This document shows, piece by piece, positions 51,331-59,876 of a DNA stretch of 64,000 nt. Origin of the DNA: Pseudomonas kielensis (lineage in GTDB: Bacteria; Pseudomonadota; Gammaproteobacteria; Pseudomonadales; Pseudomonadaceae); contig NZ_JACMYG010000022.1 of NCBI RefSeq assembly GCF_014236655.1, positions 1 to 64,000 on the forward strand, read 5' to 3'. The position numbers and the translations under genes are program-made. Each line of letters begins with the position of its first letter. Position 1 is the stretch's first letter. The notes under the pieces were generated by a model that had not been told where the DNA came from, ran no database searches, and saw nothing but the letters and a program-made list of their open reading frames with translations.

Positions 51331-51426
51331 TCAGAGCGTTCCACCGTCGGGAGCCAGGTGCTTGAAAACGGCTTCAGAAAGAATGCTGCGGCAGCTATTG
51401 GCGGTGCCGAGGAACAGGACTTTCAT
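51331..51426 (-). pseudogene. arsC: Truncated arsC (thioredoxin-coupled/LMW-phosphatase-like arsenate reductase)
   Basis: From 51426 the frame reads MKVLFLGTANSCRSILSEAV and FKHLAPDG before a stop after 31 codons. This is the start of the phosphatase-type ArsC family, where the P-loop is C-x5-R. The nucleophile Cys7 is replaced by Gly, and nearly the whole enzyme after residue 28 is missing. It is clearly inactive. Confidence 0.8.
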
Positions 51427-51445
51427 CGGTTTTTCTCGGCAATGT

Positions 51446-51802
51446 TCAGCAGCAGGTGGCGACGCGCTGTGGGCGGTCACCCATGGTGTCCAATCGTTTG
51501 GCGCTGGTGCTTAGCCATTCGCGATTGGCCTCCAGCGTCGTTACCAGAATCTCGCGTACCCAGGCGGGCAGCTGAGGATGCAGCCGGTAATAGACCCATT
51601 GGCCTTGCCGACGGTCTTCCAGCAGGCCGCAGGTGCGAAGTTGCGCCAGGTGCCGGGAAACCTTGGGCTGGCTTTCTTCCAGGGCACAGATCAGTTCGCA
51701 GACGCACAGTTCTTCCTCGCGAGCGATCAGCAACATCATCCGAATGCGATTCTCGTCGGCGAGGCATTTGAAAACCCTGGTAGGGGTCAGTGAGTCAGTC
51801 AT
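51446..51802 (-). CDS. arsR: ArsR-family arsenic-responsive repressor
   Basis: This 118-residue winged-helix repressor heads the ars operon. The metal site is CVCELICAL in the recognition helix region (ELCVCELICALEESQPKVSRHLAQLR), as in ArsR1-type proteins. It ends with a Cys pair (VATCC). As(III) binding releases it from DNA. The ATG at 51802 is chosen, since the frame above it runs into the divergent gene's control region. The operon that follows has lost arsC and acr3 but keeps arsH, gapdh, arsJ and arsO. Confidence 0.9.
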   Translation of the reverse strand: MTDSLTPTRVFKCLADENRIRMMLLIAREEELCVCELICALEESQPKVSRHLAQLRTCGLLEDRRQGQWVYYRLHPQLPAWVREILVTTLEANREWLSTSAKRLDTMGDRPQRVATCC

Positions 51803-51875
51803 AGCGGTTCTCAGTGCTTGGTTTTCACGAGGGCGAACATCTCGATGGGTTCGGATAATCACTGGATGCTGCGCT

Positions 51876-51899
51876 CGTATATGATTTTCCGAATATACG
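51876..51899 (-). promoter_or_regulatory. ArsR operator dyad in the divergent arsR-arsR2 region
   Basis: CGTATAT at 51876-51882 and ATATACG at 51893-51899 are exact inverted 7-bp arms. They are 74-97 bp upstream of the arsR start. Confidence 0.6.
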
Positions 51900-51943
51900 C
51901 TTTTTCGTATGCATCGCAAGCCTGTGATGATGGGTGGCTTTAC

Positions 51944-51963
51944 ATGTGCGCCTTCGTACACAT
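51944..51963 (+). promoter_or_regulatory. Operator-like dyad before the second arsR
   Basis: ATGTGCGCCTTCGTACACAT has ATGTG/CACAT arms, 12 bp before the ATG at 51975. A related site, inverted, lies at 52335-52356. Confidence 0.6.
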
Positions 51964-51974
51964 ATATTGCCCCC

Positions 51975-52313
51975 ATGACGACTCCTGACAATCTCCGCAC
52001 CCACGCCATCGATGCTGCCATTGAGGCGTTGGATGAAGCCTTCTTCAAAGCCCTCTGCGAACCCTCCAGGGTCGCGGTGTTCAAGCGCGTGCTGCTGCTG
52101 GGCCGGGCGGATGTCGGTGAGATCGCCAAAGAGCTGCCGCAGGAGCGTTCTGTTATCTCAAGGCACCTGCAGGTGCTGCATGACGCCCAGATCGTGAAGG
52201 CCACCAAGGTCGGTAGGCAGGTTTTCTACGAAGTGAACGGCGGGGCGATCGTCGAGCGTCTGGAAGGACTCCTTCAGCGAACCAAGGGTCTGGTGTCGCT
52301 GTGCTGCCCGTAG
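51975..52313 (+). CDS. Second ArsR/SmtB-family regulator
   Basis: This 112-residue winged-helix protein contains DEAFFKALCEPSRVAVFKRVLLLGRADVGEI and SVISRHLQVLHDAQIVKATKVGRQVFYEV. It lacks the CxC(x)C pair in the recognition helix seen in the neighbour at 51446, and has its Cys residues at ALCEPS and at the C-terminal LCCP, so the inducer may differ. The ATG at 51975 follows the dyad at 51944. It is divergent from arsR and upstream of an ArsO-like gene, which it probably controls. Confidence 0.85.
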   Translation: MTTPDNLRTHAIDAAIEALDEAFFKALCEPSRVAVFKRVLLLGRADVGEIAKELPQERSVISRHLQVLHDAQIVKATKVGRQVFYEVNGGAIVERLEGLLQRTKGLVSLCCP

Positions 52314-52334
52314 TCAGGCTTTTTTTCTCTTGAT

Positions 52335-52356
52335 ATATGCATGAGTGCGCACATAT
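52335..52356 (+). promoter_or_regulatory. Second copy of the ArsR2-type dyad before the ArsO-like gene
   Basis: The region reads ATATGCATGAGTGCGCACATAT across two frames; reversed it shares ATGTGCGC and a trailing CATAT with 51944-51963. It overlaps the possible start codons of the following gene. Confidence 0.5.
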
Positions 52357-53446
52357 GAATGAATCGAGTCGTACTTTGGATGTGGTTGTCATCGGCGGTG
52401 GGCAAGCAGGTTTGGCGCTTGGCTGGCACTTGCAGCAGCACGGCTTGGACTTCCTCATCCTCGATGAACAGACACGCCCAGGCGGAAACTGGCGTAACTA
52501 CTACGACAGCTTGCAGCTGTTCTCACCGGCAGAGTACTCAGGGCTGCCAGGGCTGCCGTTTCCTGCCGACCCCAAGAGCTATCCGCTACGGGACGAGGTA
52601 GTGAAGTACCTGGAAATGTACGCGGCCGAGTTTCGACTGCCGTATCAGGGAGGTACCCGAGTGGTGGGTGTAGCGCAGAAGGGAAAGCTATTTGAGATTC
52701 GCTGTGATACCGGTGCGACCTTCACCACCCATGCGGTGGTGGTGGCATCGGGTGGATTCAGCCGGCCGTTCACCCCCAACATTCCTGGGCTGGAGGGTTT
52801 TTCAGGTACTTGTCTGCATAGCTCGGCTTATCGAACGCCAGAGCCTTTTGCCGGCCAGCGTGTCGTGGTGGTAGGGGCCGCAAATTCGGCTGTTCAAATT
52901 GCCTATGAACTTGCAGGCGTCGCGCAGGTGTCATTGGCGACCCGCGAGAAAATTCGGTTCTTCCCTCAGCGAATCCTCGGGCTCGAGTTTCATACCTGGC
53001 TGAAATTTACCAGGTTGGAGCACACGCGATGGTTGAGTGACCAGCGCACACCCGTGCTGGACAGCGGCAAATACCGACATGCTCTCAATACCGGTCGATT
53101 CCAGCGCAGGGCCATGTTCCAGCAGGTGCTGCCAGAGGGTGTCGTTTGGTCGGACGCAAGCACAACCCAGATCGATGCACTGATCTTTGCGACGGGGTTC
53201 CAGCCAAACCTGGATTTTCTGACTGCTCTCCCGATAACAGACCACGGCGGGCGTGTGCTGCAGCGCAACGGAGTGGCAAGCCAGGTGCCTGGCGTGTACT
53301 TCGTGGGCTTGCCCAGGCAACGAAACTTCGCCTCCGCAACGCTCAGGGGCGTGGGCGCTGACGCCGGTTACCTGATGCCTCGACTGCTTCGTCACCTGAG
53401 CAAGGATTGCTCGTCTCACCTGTCAGCGTCGCCCCGCCAGGTTTAA
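52355..53446 (+). CDS. ArsO-like flavin monooxygenase paralogue under the second ArsR
   Basis: This 363-residue class B flavin monooxygenase has DVVVIGGGQAGLALGWHLQQ (FAD), RVVVVGAANSAVQIAYELAG (NADPH) and LIFATGFQPNLDFL. It resembles the ArsO protein at 46952 over the full length but is clearly diverged. A start at 52337 would add six residues; neither candidate has a ribosome site, and the operator-like dyad 52335-52356 covers both. A substrate of arsenical or other thiol-type toxin is possible; the sequence does not tell. Confidence 0.8.
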   Translation: MNESSRTLDVVVIGGGQAGLALGWHLQQHGLDFLILDEQTRPGGNWRNYYDSLQLFSPAEYSGLPGLPFPADPKSYPLRDEVVKYLEMYAAEFRLPYQGGTRVVGVAQKGKLFEIRCDTGATFTTHAVVVASGGFSRPFTPNIPGLEGFSGTCLHSSAYRTPEPFAGQRVVVVGAANSAVQIAYELAGVAQVSLATREKIRFFPQRILGLEFHTWLKFTRLEHTRWLSDQRTPVLDSGKYRHALNTGRFQRRAMFQQVLPEGVVWSDASTTQIDALIFATGFQPNLDFLTALPITDHGGRVLQRNGVASQVPGVYFVGLPRQRNFASATLRGVGADAGYLMPRLLRHLSKDCSSHLSASPRQV

Positions 53447-53635
53447 CCTTTGGCTGGGCGACGGAGCGAGACGGCACGCAGTGTTCCGCTGCGCGGCCCG
53501 TCGGCGTGCAGCAGCTCGCTTTCTGAGTTCGACACATGGCTTGCGTCCCTACCGCACCCAAAATCCTCTCACCCTCCTAGCCGATCCCTTTGGGAGGTGG
53601 CAGAAGCCTTGTGTCAGACTCTGTTGTCTAGACCC

Positions 53636-53664
53636 AAAAATCGCAGCCCAGGCTGCGATTTTTT
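53636..53664. terminator. Bidirectional terminator between arsO-like and lysR genes
   Basis: AAAAATCGCAGCC and GGCTGCGATTTTT form a perfect stem with a 2-base loop and T-runs. Confidence 0.8.
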
Positions 53665-53684
53665 ACCCGGCCCGAGGACAGGCA

Positions 53685-54587
53685 ATGGACCGTTTTCAGG
53701 AAATGCAGGTGTTCATGGCCGTGGCCCATGACCAGGGCTTCGCGGCGGCAGCCCGGCGCCTTGGGCTGTCGGCTGCCAGCGTGACCCGGGCGGTGGCGGC
53801 GCTGGAAGTGCGGATCGGTGCGCAGTTGCTGATACGCACCACTCGCGCTGTGCAACTGACAGAAGCGGGGCAGCGGTACCTGGAAGACTGTCGACGGATT
53901 CTTGCCGATCTTCAGGACGCCGAAGAGTCCGCGGCGGGTAGTCATGCCGACCCTCGGGGGCAACTAACCATTACCGCGCCGGTACTGTTTGGTGATTTGT
54001 ATGTCACGCCGGTAGTGGTGGGCTTTCTTGAGCAGTATCCGCAGGTCAGCATCAATGCCTTGCTGGTCGACCGGGTGGTGAGTCTGGTCGAGGAGGGCGT
54101 TGATGTTGCGGTGCGCATTGGCGAGCTGCCGGACAGCAGTCAGTACGCGATTGCGGTCGGTGAGGTACGCCGGGTGGTGTGCGGCTCTGCCGACTACCTC
54201 AGGCGCCATGGTCGTCCCCTGCACCCAGAGGAACTCGACCGCGCGCGGATTATCGCCACCTCTGCCATCGGTCAGCAGCGCAGTTGGCCCTTCATGGCAG
54301 CGGGTGCCTCGATGAGTGTGCGCCTGGAACCACGCATGGTGGTGACAGCCAATCAGGCCGCCATTACCGCGGCGACGCTGGGCCTGGGGTTGACCCGGGT
54401 GTTGTCCTATCAGGTGGCCGACAAGGTGGCAGCCGGTGAGCTGGAAATCGTCCTCGAGGATTTTGAGCTGCCGCCGTTGCCCATCCATGTGGTGTATCAG
54501 GGCGGGCGCAAGGCGCCTGCGCGGGTGCGCAGTTTTGTCGACTACGCGGTGCAGGCTCTGCGCGAACATCCGGCATTGCGCGGCTGA
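53685..54587 (+). CDS. LysR-family transcriptional regulator
   Basis: This 300-residue regulator has a helix-turn-helix (MDRFQEMQVFMAVAHDQGFAAAARRLGLSAASVTRAVAALE) and a periplasmic-binding-like effector domain (GQLTITAPVLFGDLYVTPVV and so on). It fits the large CrgA-like LysR group. The ATG at 53685 has GAGGA upstream; the frame further 5' is not expected to be coding because it runs through the terminator. It reads towards the glutathione transferase gene and may control it. Confidence 0.88.
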   Translation: MDRFQEMQVFMAVAHDQGFAAAARRLGLSAASVTRAVAALEVRIGAQLLIRTTRAVQLTEAGQRYLEDCRRILADLQDAEESAAGSHADPRGQLTITAPVLFGDLYVTPVVVGFLEQYPQVSINALLVDRVVSLVEEGVDVAVRIGELPDSSQYAIAVGEVRRVVCGSADYLRRHGRPLHPEELDRARIIATSAIGQQRSWPFMAAGASMSVRLEPRMVVTANQAAITAATLGLGLTRVLSYQVADKVAAGELEIVLEDFELPPLPIHVVYQGGRKAPARVRSFVDYAVQALREHPALRG

Positions 54588-54717
54588 GGCATTATTGCGG
54601 TGGGTGAAATAGCGGATTGCCTTTTCTGGTGATTCTGTTGTTTTTTCAGCCGATGCAAGATGGACTTCACCAGCGCAGTTCGCTCCTGAGCGGCGCGATT
54701 TCCCCCTGGAGTCGATC

Positions 54718-55341
54718 ATGCACAGCATCAAACTCTACAACTTCCCTCGCTCCGGCCACGCCCATCGGGTGGAGCTGATGCTGTCTTTGCTGGATCTGCC
54801 CACCGAACTGATATTTGTCGATCTGGCGAAGGGTGAGCACAAGCAGCCCGATTTCCTCGCGTTGAATGCGTTTGGCCAGGTGCCGGTGATCGATGATCAA
54901 GGCGTGGTGCTGGCTGATTCCAACGCCATTTTGCTGTACCTGGCGCAAAAATATGGCCAGGGCCGTTGGCTGCCTGCCGACCCCGTGGGCGCTGCCCGGG
55001 TGCAGCGCTGGTTGTCGGTGGCAGCCGGGCCAATTGCCTATGGCCCGGCTGCCGCGCGCCTGATCACGGTGTTTGGCGCCACCCATAACGCGCAAGAAGT
55101 GATCGCCCGTGCCCACGCACTGCTCAAGGTGATGGATCAGGAACTCGCCAGCTCCCGCTACCTGGTGGGTGACGAGCCGACCATCGCGGATGTCGCCGGC
55201 TACAGCTACATCGCCCACGCCCCGGAAGGCAATGTGGCCCTGGACGAGTACGCCAACGTGCGGGCCTGGCTGGCGCGAATCGAAGCGCTGCCGGGTTTCG
55301 TGGCCATGCCCCGCACAGTCGCCGGTCTGCAAACCGCCTGA
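54718..55341 (+). CDS. Glutathione S-transferase
   Basis: This 207-residue GST has a thioredoxin-like N-terminal domain (HSIKLYNFPRSGHAHRVELML), the glutathione-site loop NAFGQVPVIDDQGVVLADSNAILLYLA with the cis-Pro and Ser, and a helical C-terminal domain (LVGDEPTIADVAGYSYI). It could conjugate or reduce electrophiles. GGAG lies 8 bp before the ATG. It is followed after 31 bp by a flavin-binding PNPOx-like gene, so the two are probably cotranscribed. Confidence 0.9.
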   Translation: MHSIKLYNFPRSGHAHRVELMLSLLDLPTELIFVDLAKGEHKQPDFLALNAFGQVPVIDDQGVVLADSNAILLYLAQKYGQGRWLPADPVGAARVQRWLSVAAGPIAYGPAAARLITVFGATHNAQEVIARAHALLKVMDQELASSRYLVGDEPTIADVAGYSYIAHAPEGNVALDEYANVRAWLARIEALPGFVAMPRTVAGLQTA

Positions 55342-55372
55342 AACTGCGCCAAGTGCGCAGGGGAGTTGTTTG

Positions 55373-56272
55373 ATGGACGTTTCACCCTGGCACGCAGGCG
55401 AGCGACAGTTGCAGACCCTTGTCGGCGTTGCCGAACGCATGGAAGCGTTTGGCCGCAAGGTGATCCGCAGCGAAATGCCGGAGCAACATCGCCAGTTTTA
55501 TGCTCAGTTACCCTTCGTGCTGTTCGGTGCAGTCGACGCTCAAGGTCATCCCTGGGCCAGCGTTCTCGAAGGCCCGCCCGGCTTTGCCCATTCTGCGGAG
55601 CCTGCGCGGTTGTGCCTGGACAGCCTGCCCAGTGTCGATGATCCGGCGCAGATACGGGCCGGCGCGGCGATCGGGTTACTGGGGATCGAACTGCACAGTC
55701 GTCGGCGCAACCGCCTCAATGGCCGGGTGCTGACGGTCGACGAGTCGGGGGTGAGTGTTGCGGTCGAGCAGGCCTTCGGTAATTGCCCGCAGTACATCCA
55801 GTTGCGCCAGTACGAAGCCGTGCCGCCGGCCGACCCCTCCATGCGCGTCGCGCACCACCTCGACGCTCTGGATGACGCGGCCCGGGCGTTGATTCGCACA
55901 GCCGACACCTTCTTTGTCGCCAGTTATGTGGATGTGGATAACTCACGGGCGGTGGATGTTTCCCATCGCGGCGGCGCGGCCGGCTTCGTTCAGGTACAGG
56001 GCAATCGCCTGACCATTCCCGACTTCGCCGGCAACCGCCACTTCAACACCTTGGGCAACCTGTTGCTCAACCCCCGAGCCGGGCTGCTGTTCATCGATTT
56101 CACCACCGGTGATGTGCTGCAGCTCAGTGGTCGTAGCGAAATCATCCTGGACGGGCCGCAAGTGGCGGCCTTCCAAGGGGCTGAACGGCTGTGGACGCTG
56201 CAGGTGGAGCAGGTCGTCCGGCGGCCGGCGGCGCTGGCTTTACGCTGGCGTCGCTCAGGCGTAGGACAGTGA
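55373..56272 (+). CDS. PNPOx-like flavin-binding protein
   Basis: This 299-residue protein belongs to the pyridoxamine-5'-phosphate-oxidase-like split-barrel family. It has a split barrel (DTFFVASYVDVDNSRAVDVSHRGG, then LLFIDFTTGDVLQLSGRSEII) with a preceding related domain (LPFVLFGAVDAQGHPWASVLEGPPGF). The flavin cofactor is inferred from family. GGGGAG lies 7 bp before the ATG at 55373. The 3' end overlaps wbpZ by 18 bp on the other strand. Confidence 0.82.
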   Translation: MDVSPWHAGERQLQTLVGVAERMEAFGRKVIRSEMPEQHRQFYAQLPFVLFGAVDAQGHPWASVLEGPPGFAHSAEPARLCLDSLPSVDDPAQIRAGAAIGLLGIELHSRRRNRLNGRVLTVDESGVSVAVEQAFGNCPQYIQLRQYEAVPPADPSMRVAHHLDALDDAARALIRTADTFFVASYVDVDNSRAVDVSHRGGAAGFVQVQGNRLTIPDFAGNRHFNTLGNLLLNPRAGLLFIDFTTGDVLQLSGRSEIILDGPQVAAFQGAERLWTLQVEQVVRRPAALALRWRRSGVGQ

Positions 56273-57385
56273 CTTCTCGGCCAGCACTTCCTCGTACAAC
56301 GCCGCCCACTGGCGACCCATTTCTTCAGCGCTGAACAACTGCCGGTAACGAGCCTCGGCCTTGACGCCCATGACGGCGGCCTGTTGCGGGTTATCCCACA
56401 GGGTGCGCATGGCCTGGCGCAAGGCTGGTGGATCGCTCGGTGGCACCACCAGCCCGGTTTCGCCGTGACTGTTGATGTAGCTGGTACCGGTACCGATTTC
56501 ACTGGAGATCATCGGTTTGCCATACATCGCCCCTTCCAGCAGCGAAATGCCAAAGGCCTCCGAGCGCAGGTGTGAAGGAAAGACGATGGCGTAGCTCAGC
56601 TCCAGCAAGGCGGCCTTGTCCTCATCGTCGAGACGGCCGAGGAACTGGACATTGCGCAGGCCCAGTGCGGCGGCCTGCGCGTGCAGTTCAACCTCCAGCG
56701 GCCCAGCACCGACGATCACCACCGGGTAATCGACACCCTTGAGGGCCTCGAGCAGGATGTGCAGCCCTTTGTAGTAGCGCATCACCCCGACGAACAGGAA
56801 AAAGCGCTCGCCCAGGCGTTCCCGCCAACGGGCCATGCGCTCAGGGTCGGACTTGGGGTAGGCGGCTTTGTTAAGGCCATAGGGAATGACCCGGGTCTTG
56901 TCCGGGAATTTTTTCAGCACTTCACTGGTATGCAGGTAGTTCGGCGAGGCAGCGACAATCCGGTCGGCGCTGGCCAGAAACCGCGTCATCAACGGCTGGT
57001 AGAGCTTGAGCAGGAGCTTTTGCCGGATGATGTCCGAGTGGTAGGTCACCACGCTTGGTTTGTTCATGCCGCTGAGAAAATGCACTAGATCCATGAACGG
57101 CCAGGGGAAGTGATAGTTGATCACGTCAGCTTCGGCGGCCAGCTCACGAAACTGTTTGAGCACGCTGTAGGAGAACCCGGTGGAGGCGATCTGCACATCG
57201 AGTTTGGCCCGGTGCACCTGGTGCTGGCCAAACGGGATAACCGCCGGTACGGGGTTGGCGCTCAACGTCAGCACCTGGCTCTCGATGCCATGGGCGGCGC
57301 CACTTTCACAGAGCTCGAACATCACGTGCTCGATGCCGCCGACGGTTTCCGACAAATAGGTTTTATAGAAATGTAGGACGCGCAT
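56255..57385 (-). CDS. wbpZ: WbpZ-type GT4 glycosyltransferase for D-rhamnan
   Basis: This 376-residue GT-B retaining glycosyltransferase contains FFLFVGVMRYYKGLHILLEAL and AFGISLLEGAMYGKPMISSEIGTGTSYI with the E-x7-E signature. In the A-band gene order it sits last, as WbpZ does, where it adds the first rhamnose to the lipid-linked primer. AGGAGG lies 3 bp before the ATG. It closes a seven-gene minus-strand operon, and its end overlaps the PNPOx-like gene. Confidence 0.85.
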   Translation of the reverse strand: MRVLHFYKTYLSETVGGIEHVMFELCESGAAHGIESQVLTLSANPVPAVIPFGQHQVHRAKLDVQIASTGFSYSVLKQFRELAAEADVINYHFPWPFMDLVHFLSGMNKPSVVTYHSDIIRQKLLLKLYQPLMTRFLASADRIVAASPNYLHTSEVLKKFPDKTRVIPYGLNKAAYPKSDPERMARWRERLGERFFLFVGVMRYYKGLHILLEALKGVDYPVVIVGAGPLEVELHAQAAALGLRNVQFLGRLDDEDKAALLELSYAIVFPSHLRSEAFGISLLEGAMYGKPMISSEIGTGTSYINSHGETGLVVPPSDPPALRQAMRTLWDNPQQAAVMGVKAEARYRQLFSAEEMGRQWAALYEEVLAEKSLSYA

Positions 57386-58516
57386 TCAACCTCCTAAAAC
57401 CTGGCGATAGGCGCGCGCGGTGAGCGTCGCGCAGCGATCCCAGGAAAAAAGCTTCGCCTGTTGCAGCCCGGCTTCTCGGCTTACCTGCCAATGCACTTGA
57501 TCGTCGGCCAGCCGGCTCATGGCATCGCATAAGCCGTGCACGTCCTCGGGTTCAATATAGTTGCCCGCAGCCCCCGCGACTTCCGGCATGGCCGAGCGTC
57601 GGGTGAGGATGACCGGGGTACCACTGGCCATGGCCTCCAGCACGGGCAGGCCAAAACCTTCATAGATCGATGGAAACACCAGGGCCCGGGCACCGGCCAC
57701 CAAGTGGGCGACGTCCTCATCGGGCAGGTACCCGAGCAGGCAGACATGCCCACTGGCCAGGCCCTTGCGCAGTTCATCATCGAGCTGCTGGGCCTTCCAG
57801 CCGGCCATCCCGACAATCAGCAAGGGCAAGCGCTGGCGCAGCGATTCCGGCAGCTGGGCATGGGCGCGCAGCGCCAGCCCGAGGTTCTTGCGCGGCTCCA
57901 GGGTGCCGACACACAGGAAGTAACCACGCGGCTCGACCCCGTGCGCCTGCAGTACCTGGCGCAAGTCCGCGTCGGTACGTGGGTGAAAACGCGGGGCAAA
58001 CCCCAGGGGGGCGACCACGAAGCGCTCCGGCCCCAGGCCAAAATACGCTTGCGCTTCATCGGCGATGAACTGGGAGTCGGTGAGGATCAGGCTGGCCTGT
58101 TTCACCCCCTGTTCCAGGCGTCGTTCGATTTCTTTCAAGCGTGCCGCCGGCTGGGTGGCGGGGTAGTGCACGTGCGTAAGGTCGTGCAGGGTGACGACCG
58201 TCGGCCCCTTGAATGCCAGCGGCCACAGGCTCGGCTCGTGGTACAGCTGGATATTGCCGGGGCGACCCTGGTCGAAGCGACGTTGCTCCAGCCAGCGGCG
58301 TGCCTGATACGCTCCGGGGATCTGCCGCAGCACCGGACTCAGTCGTGAGTAACCGGGCATCGCGGCGCTCGGCAGCTGGGAGCTCCAGCCCCAGCCGTGG
58401 AATAACGACAGGCTGATGTCCGGCTCCTGGCCTAGGGCGTTGACCAGCTCCGCCAGGTAATGGCCGATGCCCGTGCGTGGCGCCTGCAGGATTCGCGCAT
58501 TAAGAGCAATCTGCAT
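57386..58516 (-). CDS. wbpY: WbpY-type GT4 rhamnosyltransferase
   Basis: This 376-residue glycosyltransferase contains LNARILQAPRTGIGHYLAEL, YFLCVGTLEPRKNLGLALRAH and SIYEGFGLPVLEAMASGTPVI, which match group 1 mannosyl/rhamnosyl transferases. The ATG at 58516 has GAGAGG upstream and overlaps the end of wbpX by 17 bp. The position second to last matches WbpY, which builds the D-rhamnose repeat. The longer frame above 58516 is not used. Confidence 0.85.
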   Translation of the reverse strand: MQIALNARILQAPRTGIGHYLAELVNALGQEPDISLSLFHGWGWSSQLPSAAMPGYSRLSPVLRQIPGAYQARRWLEQRRFDQGRPGNIQLYHEPSLWPLAFKGPTVVTLHDLTHVHYPATQPAARLKEIERRLEQGVKQASLILTDSQFIADEAQAYFGLGPERFVVAPLGFAPRFHPRTDADLRQVLQAHGVEPRGYFLCVGTLEPRKNLGLALRAHAQLPESLRQRLPLLIVGMAGWKAQQLDDELRKGLASGHVCLLGYLPDEDVAHLVAGARALVFPSIYEGFGLPVLEAMASGTPVILTRRSAMPEVAGAAGNYIEPEDVHGLCDAMSRLADDQVHWQVSREAGLQQAKLFSWDRCATLTARAYRQVLGG

Positions 58517-59876
58517 GCTGCCTCTCAACCGTCGCCGGGGTCTTGCGCACATGGCGCAGGACGCGCTCCACCAGTTGTGCACTGGCCTCGCGCCAACCCA
58601 GCCAGCGCCACTCCTTGACGTCGCGCTCCGCCGGGAAGGTGCCGGTGGTTTCCATCTGCGTCATCAGGTCGACCAGGGTCTGTGGTTCATCCAGGTCGAA
58701 ATACGCCATGAACGGACCACCGATCTCACGGAACACCGGGATGTCACTGCCCATCGCCGGCAAGCCGCGCTGCATGGCCTCCACCAGCGGCAGGCCGAAC
58801 CCTTCGACATAAGACGGGAAGACCAGCGCGGTGGCGTTGGAGTAGGCGTACTCAAGGCTCTTGTCGGTGAGCGCGTTGAACATGAACAGGCGTTGGTTGA
58901 GCTGCGGGTGCTGGCGGATCCGCTCGATCAGCGCATCGCACTTCCAACCGATGCGCCCGGCAATGCACAGCCGTGCGCGCGAGCCTTTGGCCCAAGCCAG
59001 CTCGAAGGCATCGAGCAGGTAGGCGTGGTTCTTGCGCGGCTCGATGGTGCTGACCATCAGGTACACCGGGTCTTTGTTCTTGAACATCTGCTTGAGGGCC
59101 GGCTCCACCGGCAACGCGTCGTCGGTCAGGTCCAGCTCGCTGCCCAGGTGAAAGTGGTCGAACCAGCGTTGCGCCACTTGCTCGGAGCCGACGCGGCGCA
59201 GCATCTCCTCGCGCACCTGATCGCTAATGGTCGCGGAAATGGCCACGTAGCCGTCGGCGGTCTTCGCGATCCAGTCGAACCACTCGTTGAACACCCGGAC
59301 CAGCCCGGCGTCGCAGAACTGCGGATGGGTCAGCGGGATCAAGTCATAGATCACCGAGACAATGCCCACGCCATCGCGCTTGAGTTGTTCGGCCAGGGGG
59401 AAAAAATCGGCGTGCCAGGAAGAGTCCAGGAGCACCAGTTGATCACCCGCCTGATGCTGCAGGGGTTGGCAGCGGGTGGGGATTTCCTGGCGTCTGAGGC
59501 AGTAATTGAGCAACCGGATCGGCACGCTCAACGCGGCAAATGCCGCCAGCCGGCAGCCGACATACAACACTCGGCGAGCGAACCGGGATTGGCGAAACGG
59601 CGTGCGCCGCTCCAGCGTGCGGTGCATCAGCCAGAACCGGTTGGCGATCTGCTCCAGCCGTACGCGCACACCCATCAGGTCCAGCTTGGGCACCTTCAGT
59701 GGCGCCAGGCTGGTCACTTGGTACAACGCGCCCTTGAGCATCACCACGGGAATGCATTCGACCGCCGGGTTGTTTTTTGGCAGCTCGGTAATGACGTTAC
59801 GCACCACGCGCTGGATCCCCGAGTTGGCTTCAGGGTGTTCGAACACATAGGTGCATTCAACCAGCAGTCGTGTCAT
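58500..59876 (-). CDS. wbpX: WbpX-type GT4 glycosyltransferase
   Basis: This 458-residue glycosyltransferase begins TRLLVECTYVFEHPEANSGIQRVVRNVI and contains LMVSTIEPRKNHAYLLDAF and FPSYVEGFGLPLVEAMQRGLP. The size matches WbpX of the A-band locus. The ATG at 59876 overlaps the wzt stop (ATGA). The longer frame upstream lies inside wzt in another frame and is not used. It would extend the D-rhamnan chain. Confidence 0.87.
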   Translation of the reverse strand: MTRLLVECTYVFEHPEANSGIQRVVRNVITELPKNNPAVECIPVVMLKGALYQVTSLAPLKVPKLDLMGVRVRLEQIANRFWLMHRTLERRTPFRQSRFARRVLYVGCRLAAFAALSVPIRLLNYCLRRQEIPTRCQPLQHQAGDQLVLLDSSWHADFFPLAEQLKRDGVGIVSVIYDLIPLTHPQFCDAGLVRVFNEWFDWIAKTADGYVAISATISDQVREEMLRRVGSEQVAQRWFDHFHLGSELDLTDDALPVEPALKQMFKNKDPVYLMVSTIEPRKNHAYLLDAFELAWAKGSRARLCIAGRIGWKCDALIERIRQHPQLNQRLFMFNALTDKSLEYAYSNATALVFPSYVEGFGLPLVEAMQRGLPAMGSDIPVFREIGGPFMAYFDLDEPQTLVDLMTQMETTGTFPAERDVKEWRWLGWREASAQLVERVLRHVRKTPATVERQHADCS

